Source: Chloroflexota bacterium (GTDB lineage: Bacteria; Chloroflexota; Anaerolineae; Aggregatilineales; UBA2796). Taken from it: a stretch of 17,219 nt of DNA. The stretch is taken from contig JAGHYP010000021.1 in NCBI GenBank assembly GCA_017743585.1, forward strand, positions 1 to 17,219. The letters are read 5' to 3'. Position numbers and translations under genes: made by a program. Under the pieces are notes generated by a model. It did not search any database. It was given only the letters and a program-made list of their open reading frames with translations, and was not told the origin of the DNA. This document shows positions 7,387 to 13,879 of the stretch, piece by piece. Each line of letters begins with the position of its first letter. Within the stretch, counting starts at the first letter, position 1.

Positions 7387-7701
7387 GTGGCAAGACACGA
7401 CATCGGCTTGATCGGTCTGGCGGTCGTGGGCCAAAATCCGGCGCTGAACATGGCGCGCAACGGCTACCGCGTCGCTGTCTACAATCGCACGCCCGCTGCC
7501 ACCGACGAATTCTTGGCGCGTCACCGCGATCAGCCGATCGCAGCCGCGTATACGCTGCCTGACCTTATAGCGCTGCTGCGCAGGCCGCGTATCGTCACGC
7601 TCACGGTCAAAGCAGGCGCGCCGGTCGATTCCATGATCGATACAGCTGATTCCACTCTAGTCCACTGCATCAGCTGCTTAGATGAGGATTCAACGCTATG
7701 A
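7387..7701 (+). pseudogene. gnd: Truncated 6-phosphogluconate dehydrogenase (N-terminal remnant)
   Basis: The GTG-initiated 104-aa frame begins as a clear 6-phosphogluconate dehydrogenase. It has the nucleotide-binding fingerprint GLAVVGQNPALN (residues 10-21), the strand RVAVYNRTP and the family segment VKAGAPVDSMID (74-85). Full-length enzymes are about 300 or 470 aa. Here similarity stops near residue 85 (about nt 7641): the expected GDIIIDGGN, the substrate and catalytic residues and the whole helical domain are missing. The last 19 residues look unrelated. An in-frame stop at 7372 makes the GTG at 7387 the earliest likely start; no good ribosome site is seen. The TGA overlaps the maeB ATG (ATGA), so its translation may feed maeB. 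It cannot be a working dehydrogenase; a leader role is an inference. Confidence 0.85.
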
Positions 7702-9971
7702 GGATCACACCCGAAGATGTCTTTGAGTATCACATGCGCGGCAGGCCGGGCAAGATCGAGGTCAGACCGACCAAGCCGCTGCTCACGCAACGCGATCTAT
7801 CGCTCGCTTACTCGCCTGGAGTAGCAGAGGCAGTCCTCGCGGTTGAGGCGAATCCGCTCAGAGCGTACGACTACACGGCGAAAGGCAACCTCGTGGCGGT
7901 TGTCAGCAATGGCACAGCCGTCCTCGGCTTAGGCGATCGCGGCGCGCTCGCCAGCAAGCCTGTCATGGAAGGCAAAGGGGTGTTGTTCAAGGCGTTCGCC
8001 GATGTGGATGTGTTCGATATCGAGATCGATTCGCGCGATCCTGAAGTTGTGATCGCAGTCTGCAAAGCGATCGCGCCGACGTTCGGCGGCATCAACCTCG
8101 AAGATATCAAGGCGCCTGAATGTTTTTACATCGAGCGCGTGCTGCGCGAGCAGCTGGATATTCCTGTCTTCCACGACGATCAGCACGGCACGGCGATCAT
8201 CAGCGGCGCGGCGCTGCTCAACGCGCTCAAGCTGGTCGGCAAGCGCATTGAGGATATCAAGCTGGTCATCTGCGGCGCAGGCGCCTCGGCGATCAGCACG
8301 GCGCACTTCTACGTCTCGCTCGGCATGCGCCTCGAAAACATCCTGATGGTGGATACCAACGGCGTGATCTACGAAGGGCGCACTGTGGGCATGAACGAGT
8401 ACAAAGCGCCGTTCGCCCGCCCTACCGAGAAGCGTACGCTGGCGGAAGCGCTGGAGGGCGCCGACATGCTGCTTGGTTTGAGCGTCGCCGATATTGTCAC
8501 GCCGGCCATGCTGGAGAGCATGGCAGAGCGCCCAATCTTGTTCACGCTCGCCAACCCGGATCCTGAGATCAAGTACGAGCTGGCGCGCCAAGTGCGCCCC
8601 GACGCCTTGATCGCCACAGGGCGCAGCGATCTGCCCAATCAGGTCAATAACGTGCTGGGATTTCCGTTCATCTTTCGTGGCGCGCTGGACGTGCGCGCGC
8701 GCACGATCAACGAGGAGATGAAGATCGCCGCCGCCTACGCTTTGGCTGAGCTAGCAATGGAAGACGTGCCTGATAGCGTCTTGAGCGCGTATGGCCTATC
8801 CAGCCTGAAGTTCGGACCTGAATACTTGATTCCCAAGCCACTCGATCCGCGCGTGTTGCTGTACGTAGCGCCCGCTGTGGCACAAGCTGCTGTCCAGAGC
8901 GGCGTGGCGCGCGTCGAGCGCTTTGATGTGGAAGAGTACCGCCATCAACTGGCGGCGCGGCAAGGCGTCGGGCGGCGCACGCGCCTGCAGATCATCCAAA
9001 AGGCGCGCATGGGCAGCAAGCAGCGCTTGGTCTTCGGAGAGGGCGAGGTGAGCAAGATCATTCGGGCGGCGGCAATTGTGGCAGAGGAAGGGATTGGCGA
9101 GCCAATTTTGCTCGGTCGCGCCGCCGCGATCCGCGCCACGATTGCCGATCTCGGCTTGGATTTCGCGCCGCAGATCGTCGATCCGCACACCTTTGAGCGG
9201 CGGGAAGAGTATGCGCAAGTCTACTATCAGCTGCGGCAACGGCGCGGTGTCACGCTGCGCGCCGCGCGCGAGGCAGTCCTAGAGCCAAACGTCTTCGGCC
9301 CGCTGATGGTGCTGCAAGGCGAAGCCGACGCTTACATCAGCGGCCTGACCTACGAATATCCTGAGGTGATCCGGCCCGCGCTGCAGATTTTCCACACGCA
9401 GCAAGGCGTCCGCTTGGCGAGCGGCGTCTACATCATGGTCGCCAATCAGAAGGTCTATCTGTTCACCGACGCAACAGTCAACATCTCGCCGAGCGCCGAA
9501 GACCTCGCCGAGATCGCTATCCTCGCCGCCGATTTCGCTGCCCAGCTGGATATCAAGCCGCGCATCGCCATGCTCTCGTTCAGCAACTTCGGCAGCACGC
9601 GCCATCCGCTCAGCGAGAAAGTGGCGCAAGCGGTCGAGATCACACGCCGCAAGCGCCCTGATCTGCTGGTGGATGGCGAAATGCAAGCCGATCTCGCCGT
9701 CTCGCCTGAGGCGATGGCAGAGCGCTTTCCTTTCTCGCGGGTTCGCGACGCCAATGTGCTGGTCTTCCCTGACCTGCAAGCGGCGAACATCGCATATAAG
9801 CTGTTGGCGAATCTAGGCGGCGCTGAGGCGATCGGCCCGATTTTGCTAGGCATCGGCGCGCCAGTGCATGTGCTGCAAACCGGCGACTCAGTGGATGACA
9901 TCGTGGCGATCGCCGCCATCGCCGCGATGGACGCGCAAAAGCGCAAGCAAGCGCGCGCGCAGGGCGTCTGA
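7698..9971 (+). CDS. maeB: NADP-dependent malic enzyme with C-terminal phosphotransacetylase-like domain
   Basis: This cytoplasmic enzyme, 757 aa, oxidatively decarboxylates malate to pyruvate with NAD(P) reduction, linking the TCA cycle to pyruvate and acetyl-CoA. The length matches E. coli MaeB (759 aa). The malic enzyme part spans about 1-425: LAYSPGVAEA (36-45, catalytic Tyr38), EGKGVLFKAF (91-100, Lys93), metal ligands in NLEDI (133-137) and FHDDQHGT (158-165), the dinucleotide motif GAGASAIS (193-200), and ANPDPE (285-290). Residues from about 428 to the end form a phosphotransacetylase-like domain, which in MaeB proteins is regulatory (acetyl-CoA sensing) and not a proven transferase. 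The ATG lies in ATGA with the gnd remnant, with TGAGGA 9 nt upstream as ribosome site. A LysR-type regulator follows on the same strand. Confidence 0.97.
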   Translation: MRITPEDVFEYHMRGRPGKIEVRPTKPLLTQRDLSLAYSPGVAEAVLAVEANPLRAYDYTAKGNLVAVVSNGTAVLGLGDRGALASKPVMEGKGVLFKAFADVDVFDIEIDSRDPEVVIAVCKAIAPTFGGINLEDIKAPECFYIERVLREQLDIPVFHDDQHGTAIISGAALLNALKLVGKRIEDIKLVICGAGASAISTAHFYVSLGMRLENILMVDTNGVIYEGRTVGMNEYKAPFARPTEKRTLAEALEGADMLLGLSVADIVTPAMLESMAERPILFTLANPDPEIKYELARQVRPDALIATGRSDLPNQVNNVLGFPFIFRGALDVRARTINEEMKIAAAYALAELAMEDVPDSVLSAYGLSSLKFGPEYLIPKPLDPRVLLYVAPAVAQAAVQSGVARVERFDVEEYRHQLAARQGVGRRTRLQIIQKARMGSKQRLVFGEGEVSKIIRAAAIVAEEGIGEPILLGRAAAIRATIADLGLDFAPQIVDPHTFERREEYAQVYYQLRQRRGVTLRAAREAVLEPNVFGPLMVLQGEADAYISGLTYEYPEVIRPALQIFHTQQGVRLASGVYIMVANQKVYLFTDATVNISPSAEDLAEIAILAADFAAQLDIKPRIAMLSFSNFGSTRHPLSEKVAQAVEITRRKRPDLLVDGEMQADLAVSPEAMAERFPFSRVRDANVLVFPDLQAANIAYKLLANLGGAEAIGPILLGIGAPVHVLQTGDSVDDIVAIAAIAAMDAQKRKQARAQGV

Positions 9972-9985
9972 GCTTGACCGTTGGC

Positions 9986-10009
9986 TGCCGCGATCTGCTG
10001 ATGGCGGCA
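9986..10009 (+). terminator. Stem-loop downstream of maeB
   Basis: TGCCGC (9986-9991) pairs with GCGGCA (10004-10009) around a 12-nt loop, and flanking CGTTG and AACCG can extend it with bulges. It begins 14 nt after the maeB stop. No T-run follows, so it may be a weak terminator or only protect the 3' end of the mRNA. Confidence 0.35.
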
Positions 10010-10017
10010 ACCGATAA

Positions 10018-10056
10018 GCCAAAACTGTTGGCAAAACGGCGTTTTTACCTCATAAT
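10018..10056 (+). promoter_or_regulatory. Promoter of the LysR-type gene with embedded palindromes
   Basis: TTGGCA (10028-10033), a 17-nt spacer and CATAAT (10051-10056) give a good sigma70-like promoter (5 of 6 matches in each box), with initiation near 10063. Two palindromes overlap it. GCCAA-5 nt-TTGGC (10018-10032) covers the -35, and AAAACG-G-CGTTTT (10033-10045) fills the spacer. LysR-type regulators usually repress their own promoters from such sites, so one may be the autoregulatory operator. Neither is a perfect T-N11-A box. Confidence 0.6.
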
Positions 10057-10130
10057 GAGGCGTGAGATTCAAGTGTTGGCACGCAGAGCCGCTCAGTAGC
10101 TTTGTGGTCCTGTCTCCAAAAGCTTGAGCC

Positions 10131-11054
10131 ATGCTCGATTTGTACAAGCTCCGCATTTTTATGGCAGTGGTGCGGGAAGGCAGCTTTCGCGGCGCCGCTG
10201 AGCGGCTGTACATCACGCAATCTGCTGTCAGCCAGCACATCAAAGACCTCGAGACGGCGCTCGGCAGGCAGCTTTTTGAGCGCGGCTGGCGCGGCGTGAC
10301 GCCCACAGCGCACGGCGAGCTGCTGCAGAACTACGCACAGCGCATTTTCGCGCTGGTGGCAGAGGCAGAGAACGCGCTGACCAACTTGGAGAAGCTGCCT
10401 GAAGGTCGCCTGACCATCGGCGCGACGCCTGGCGTCGGCATTTACCTCGCGCCCGATTGGATTGGACGCTTTCGCAGCCGCTACGCGCAGTTCACGGTCA
10501 CTTTGCAGACAGGCGTCACGGCGCAAGTGGTGAGCGATGTGCTGGCACAACGCCTAGAGCTCGGCTTCGTGGAAGGCGAGCTGGACAATTACCAGCATCC
10601 GCGTCTTGGCATGTGCGCGTTGCAAGAAGTGCCGCAAATGGTGATCGTCAGTCCGAAGCACGCTTGGTGGCACGCGCAAGACATGCCGCTGCAGGCGCTG
10701 AAGGATCAGCCGCTCGTCGTGCGCCCGCCAAACAGCCAATCGCGCATTTGGCTTGAGCAGACGCTGCGCGCGCACGGCATCGAGCCGCGCATCAGCGCCG
10801 AGTTTGATAACATCGAATCTGCCAAGCGCGCTGTGGCAGCCGGGGTGTGCATCACGATTTTGCCGCCGTATGTAGTGCAGAATGAGGTCGCGCAGGGCGT
10901 GCTGCGCGCCCTGCCTATTCAAGGCAATCCGTTGCGCCGCACGCTGAAGTTGGTCTGGGATCGGAGCGCGCCCTTCACGCCGATCAGCCGCGCCTTCCTC
11001 GAGATGCTCTGCGCTGAGTACGCCAACATCGCAGCTGTGATCGGCAAAGCCTGA
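10131..11054 (+). CDS. LysR-type transcriptional regulator
   Basis: This is a DNA-binding regulator of 307 aa, normal for the family, acting as a cytoplasmic tetramer. Residues 1-60 form the winged helix-turn-helix: FMAVVREGSFRGAAERL, then ITQSAVSQHIKDLE, and LGRQLFERGWRGVTPTAHG at the wing. A linker helix follows to about 88. The LysR substrate-binding domain runs from about 92 (LTIGATPGVGIYLAP) to 300. The start ATG has only GAG a few bases upstream as a ribosome site. It lies 159 nt after maeB with its own promoter. It converges on the nuclease gene with a 2-nt gap. It may control maeB or itself; the effector is unknown. The order on the same strand differs from the divergent layout typical of LysR regulators and their targets. 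Confidence 0.95.
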   Translation: MLDLYKLRIFMAVVREGSFRGAAERLYITQSAVSQHIKDLETALGRQLFERGWRGVTPTAHGELLQNYAQRIFALVAEAENALTNLEKLPEGRLTIGATPGVGIYLAPDWIGRFRSRYAQFTVTLQTGVTAQVVSDVLAQRLELGFVEGELDNYQHPRLGMCALQEVPQMVIVSPKHAWWHAQDMPLQALKDQPLVVRPPNSQSRIWLEQTLRAHGIEPRISAEFDNIESAKRAVAAGVCITILPPYVVQNEVAQGVLRALPIQGNPLRRTLKLVWDRSAPFTPISRAFLEMLCAEYANIAAVIGKA

Positions 11055-11056
11055 GA

Positions 11057-11893
11057 TCACAACACGAAGTCATCAGAGGCGGCAGCTGCGGCGATCAGCT
11101 CGCGCAATTCATCGAGGTCAGGGAAGAGATCGGTATCCTCAGGCTCAAAGGTGCCGCTGACCTGCTCGCGCCCGCACAACGCGCGATACTGGCAAGCGCG
11201 GCAATGCCGCAAGTCAGCCGTCAGCGGGAATTCTGCTGCGTCAAGCGCGTTCAAGCGCGCCAGCAAGGCGCTGATGTAAGCGCGGTCAGCGGCATAGCTC
11301 TCGCTATCGTAAGTGAAGCGCTCAGTCGCGCCGCCGTCCTCGCCAAACCAATAGAGCAGCGTCACGCGCTCAGGCGGCAGCGCTGTGCCGAAGAGACTCG
11401 GCGCGGCTTCCACCAGCAGCAGCGGGTATAAGACGGTCTGCAGACGGCGCTCGAGCGCGGCGCGCGGCGGGCGGCGAGCGGTCTTCCAATCCACGATGAG
11501 CGCGCCGCCGTCAGGATCGTATGCCAGTAGGTCATATTTCGCGGTCAGGCGCGCGCCATTTGCCCAGCTAGGCTTCACATTCACGCTGAACTCAACGCGG
11601 CGAAAGGCTTGCGGCACGTCTGGGGGCGGGTTGGCACAAAAGGCTTGCCAAAGGTCTGCTACAAGCGGATCGACGCGCTCAGGCAGCTGAATGCCGCGCC
11701 AACAGCGCTCCATCAGGCGATGAAAGCGCTCGCCGCGCTCCAGCGAGCGATCTAAGCTCGCCAGCGGCCTGCCAAGCGGCGCAGGATAGGCTTGTCCTAA
11801 CAGATAGCGCAGCTGGAAGCGGCGCGGGCAATCGGCGAAGTCTTGCAGGCTCGATTGACTGAAGGCGAAAGCGGGCGGCAGCTCAACCGGCAT
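11057..11893 (-). CDS. Stand-alone PD-(D/E)XK nuclease with iron-sulfur cluster motif (RecB/AddB/Cas4-like)
   Basis: This protein of 278 aa has the RecB-type nuclease fold. FSQSSLQDFADCPRRFQLRYL (11-31; key residues Ser12, Cys22, Arg25) is the typical start. His58 (RGERFH) is motif I, Asp121 follows AKY, and the catalytic core is Asp135-Trp-Lys137. Gln152 and Tyr156 (QTVLYP) complete the site. Cys22 plus Cys231, Cys234 and Cys240 (spacing CxxC-x5-C) match the [4Fe-4S] staple of AddB and Cas4. It should cut single-stranded DNA ends or act in end processing; the exact substrate is unknown. No helicase, Cas1 or Cas2 gene and no CRISPR array is in the window, so Cas4 is unlikely. Its ATG lies 11 nt inside the end of the histidine kinase gene, pointing to co-transcription. 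GGAAGA upstream may serve as ribosome site. Confidence 0.9.
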   Translation of the reverse strand: MPVELPPAFAFSQSSLQDFADCPRRFQLRYLLGQAYPAPLGRPLASLDRSLERGERFHRLMERCWRGIQLPERVDPLVADLWQAFCANPPPDVPQAFRRVEFSVNVKPSWANGARLTAKYDLLAYDPDGGALIVDWKTARRPPRAALERRLQTVLYPLLLVEAAPSLFGTALPPERVTLLYWFGEDGGATERFTYDSESYAADRAYISALLARLNALDAAEFPLTADLRHCRACQYRALCGREQVSGTFEPEDTDLFPDLDELRELIAAAAASDDFVL

Positions 11894-13493
11894 GGCTATC
11901 TTCTTCCGAGCGCCCGCTGCCGATCAAATTCGCGCCGCTCATCGGAATTTTGATGTAGAATGTGCTGCCTTGGCCAACGGCGCTCTCGACCCAAGCGTCG
12001 CCGCCGTGCAGCTCTGCCACCCGCTTGACGATATACAAGCCGAGTCCGTTGCCGCGCACGCGGATGTTGTCCTTGTTGCGGATGCGGCGGAAGCGCGTGA
12101 AAAGCGTGCGCTGATCTTCAGAGCTGATGCCCTTGCCAGTATCGCGCACGCTGAGCAGGAGCGCGTCGTCGCGCACTTCGGCGCGCACAGTGATCGCGCC
12201 GTTCGGCGGCGTGTATTTGATGGCGTTATCGGTCAGGTTGTTCAGCGCGCGGCGCATCATCATGTCGTCCAGTTGCAAGATCGGGATATCCGACGCGATC
12301 TCAGTGGTCAGCGTCTGACTGTTTTTCTCAGCCGCTGCGGCGTGCGTGGCCACCACTTCATTGACCATTTTGATGATGTCGCATGGCTCGCGGTGCAGGC
12401 GGTAGTTGCCCTCAGGATCGAGACGACTGGCATCGAGAATTTTCTCAACCAAGTCGCTCATTTGCGAGATGCCGCTCCGGATCTTCTCAGCGAAGGCGCG
12501 TTGCCGCTCGTTGAACTCGCCGACCATCGGCAACATGTCCACGTAGCCCTTCATGTAGGTCAGCGGCAGGCGTAGGTCGTGCAAAACTGTGCTGGTGAAG
12601 TCGGCTTGGTTATCGCGCAAGTTTTTGTAGCGCGTGATATCGCGCAGCACTAGGACGCTGCCGCTGCGCTGACCGTGCTCGTCGCGCATTTCGGAAAGGC
12701 GCGGCGCGAAAGCTAAGCCGTTCGCGTTCTGCCATTCCATGCCTTCGGCGCTCGTCGCTTCGCCGCGCAGCAAAGCGATCAGCTCAGCTGCCTCAGTCAT
12801 GCTGGCGAAGGCAGAGAGCTGATTGCCGATCACGCGGTCAGCGCTGATTCCGAAGGCGCGCTCAGCGGCAGGATTGAAGACCAAAATACGCTCCTCGGTA
12901 TCCACAACCAAGATCGGATCGACGCAGCTGCTCAGGATGGCAGCGAGCTGCTCGCGACCTTTGCGCGCTGCCTCGAATGCCTGCGCATTGGCGATGGCAA
13001 TGGCAGCCTGCGCTGCCAAAAGCTGCAAGAAGTTGCGTTCCCATGCGCCGAAGGTATGCGCCTCGCGGTAGGCAACCCATAGAATGCCCAGCGACGCTTC
13101 GTGCGCGGTGAGCGGCAGCGCAGCGACCGCGTTGAAGTGTTCGCGCAAGGCGCTCAGCGACTGCGGAAGCGCCGACTCAGCAGAAACTTCGAATAGCGTC
13201 TGTCGCGCAACTGCCAGCAACGGCGCGTCAAAATCTGCAAACTCGCCGTTACTGCCTTGCGCGTAATAGGCTTGCGGCTCAGGATCGGCGGCGACCACGA
13301 AGCGCAGGCACTCGGCGCGCAAGCCGCGCTGCGCGATCTGTGCAACATCCTTCAGCACAGTCTCTAGCGCGCCGCCTTTGGCGATCCGCTGAGCGATCTC
13401 CAAGAGCAGCGCTTGCTCGCTTGCATACTGCCTGAGCTGCTCTCGGAGATCATCCACAGCTTGGCCTGAAGGTGCACCTTCACTCATGGTCAT
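11883..13493 (-). CDS. Soluble sensor histidine kinase with GAF and PAS domains
   Basis: This is a signal-transduction kinase of 536 aa from the ATG at 13491-13493, chosen because AAGG lies 9 nt upstream. A GTG at 13517 and an ATG at 13487 are alternatives. The order is a short N-terminal coiled coil, a GAF domain (about 25-175), a PAS domain (about 181-290, with ILVVDTEERILVFNPAAERAFG), a HisKA dimerisation domain with phospho-acceptor His305 in LHDLRLPLTYMKGY, and a HATPase domain. The last has an N box NNLTDNAIKYTPP (418-430), G1 DTGKGI (451-456) and G2 GNGLGLYIV (481-489). No membrane segment is visible, so it senses a cytoplasmic signal. No response regulator is adjacent, so it is an orphan kinase here. 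It overlaps the nuclease gene by 11 nt and has its own promoter. Confidence 0.95.
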   Translation of the reverse strand: MTMSEGAPSGQAVDDLREQLRQYASEQALLLEIAQRIAKGGALETVLKDVAQIAQRGLRAECLRFVVAADPEPQAYYAQGSNGEFADFDAPLLAVARQTLFEVSAESALPQSLSALREHFNAVAALPLTAHEASLGILWVAYREAHTFGAWERNFLQLLAAQAAIAIANAQAFEAARKGREQLAAILSSCVDPILVVDTEERILVFNPAAERAFGISADRVIGNQLSAFASMTEAAELIALLRGEATSAEGMEWQNANGLAFAPRLSEMRDEHGQRSGSVLVLRDITRYKNLRDNQADFTSTVLHDLRLPLTYMKGYVDMLPMVGEFNERQRAFAEKIRSGISQMSDLVEKILDASRLDPEGNYRLHREPCDIIKMVNEVVATHAAAAEKNSQTLTTEIASDIPILQLDDMMMRRALNNLTDNAIKYTPPNGAITVRAEVRDDALLLSVRDTGKGISSEDQRTLFTRFRRIRNKDNIRVRGNGLGLYIVKRVAELHGGDAWVESAVGQGSTFYIKIPMSGANLIGSGRSEEDSHAG

Positions 13494-13546
13494 GCAGCAC
13501 TGCCTTGAGCTGAACACCTGCGCTGAGCAGACCTTGCCCTGCGCGC

Positions 13547-13576
13547 ATTATAACACTTTTCGCACGAACGTTGCAA
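13547..13576 (-). promoter_or_regulatory. Sigma70-like promoter of the kinase-nuclease operon
   Basis: On the minus strand TTGCAA (13571-13576) and a perfect TATAAT (13547-13552) are 18 nt apart. Initiation would be near 13540, giving a leader of about 47 nt to the ATG at 13493. This is the best core promoter in the window. Confidence 0.7.
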
Positions 13577-13605
13577 CGCAGCTCTGCGATTGGCTTGGTG
13601 GGAAG

Positions 13606-13740
13606 TTAGGCGCATGCTGTGCGCTCAATTGCGATGCGCGCGCTCGCCAGCGCTTGCGCGCAAAACTGCTCAGATTGCTGACGGCGGTAGGCGATGAAGG
13701 GATCGTCCAAAGGGACGCTCGGCGCGCTGTAAGGGCGCAT
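13606..13740 (-). CDS. Possible small protein of 44 aa, unrecognised
   Basis: This frame encodes 44 residues starting MRPYSAPSVPLDDPFIAY and ending IAIERTACA. The third codon positions are GC-rich and codons such as GCG, CGC and AGC dominate, as in the surrounding real genes. The middle, with RRQQSEQFCAQALASA, looks like an amphipathic helix. No ribosome site precedes the ATG; a TTG at 13755 is an alternative. It lies between the M1 peptidase and the promoter of the kinase gene on the same strand. I do not recognise it. It could be a real small protein, a remnant of a larger gene, or chance. Confidence 0.25.
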   Translation of the reverse strand: MRPYSAPSVPLDDPFIAYRRQQSEQFCAQALASARIAIERTACA

Positions 13741-13759
13741 CTTGGGAAGGAGCAATCAG

Positions 13760-13867
13760 ATGCGGCTCGCTGAGCGCGCGCAGCTGCACGCACTCAGTCT
13801 ATTCGCAAGCCAGCGGGTCGGGAATAGTGTGGCTCCGCCCATAGGCAGGCGACTGACGGGATTCTAG
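13760..13867 (+). CDS. Possible 35-aa ORF with a strong ribosome site, unrecognised
   Basis: The ATG at 13760 follows a full AAGGAG (13747-13752) at an ideal 7-nt distance, and the frame runs 35 codons to TAG at 13865-13867. The peptide starts MRLAERAQLHALSLF and is basic. Against it, the codons (ATA, AGG, CGA, GGG) are unlike the neighbours and I see no promoter on this strand. Both flanking genes are on the other strand. It may be chance. Confidence 0.2.
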   Translation: MRLAERAQLHALSLFASQRVGNSVAPPIGRRLTGF

Positions 13868-13879
13868 CCTTTATCTCGA

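Larger units (their letters stand above)
13494..13879. other. 386-base intergenic region between kinase and M1 peptidase genes
   Basis: The part next to the kinase (13494-13576) is its leader and promoter. The rest holds two short possible ORFs, listed separately: 44 aa on the minus strand and 35 aa on the plus strand. I see no tRNA, no rRNA fragment, no tandem repeat and no convincing intrinsic terminator for the M1 peptidase gene. Confidence 0.6.

Noticed and set aside
11055..11056. Terminator between the convergent LysR and nuclease genes
   Set aside because: Only 2 nt separate the stops and I see no hairpin with a T-run at either gene end.
11057..11893. Cas4 of a CRISPR system
   Set aside because: The nuclease has the four-cysteine motif shared by Cas4 and AddB, but no cas1, cas2 or repeat array is in the window, and its length and C-terminal extension fit stand-alone RecB-like nucleases.
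13548..13793. 81-residue minus-strand frame in the kinase-peptidase gap
   Set aside because: It overlaps the 44-codon frame that has better codon use, runs through the kinase promoter and has a low-complexity Ser/Ala/Arg composition.
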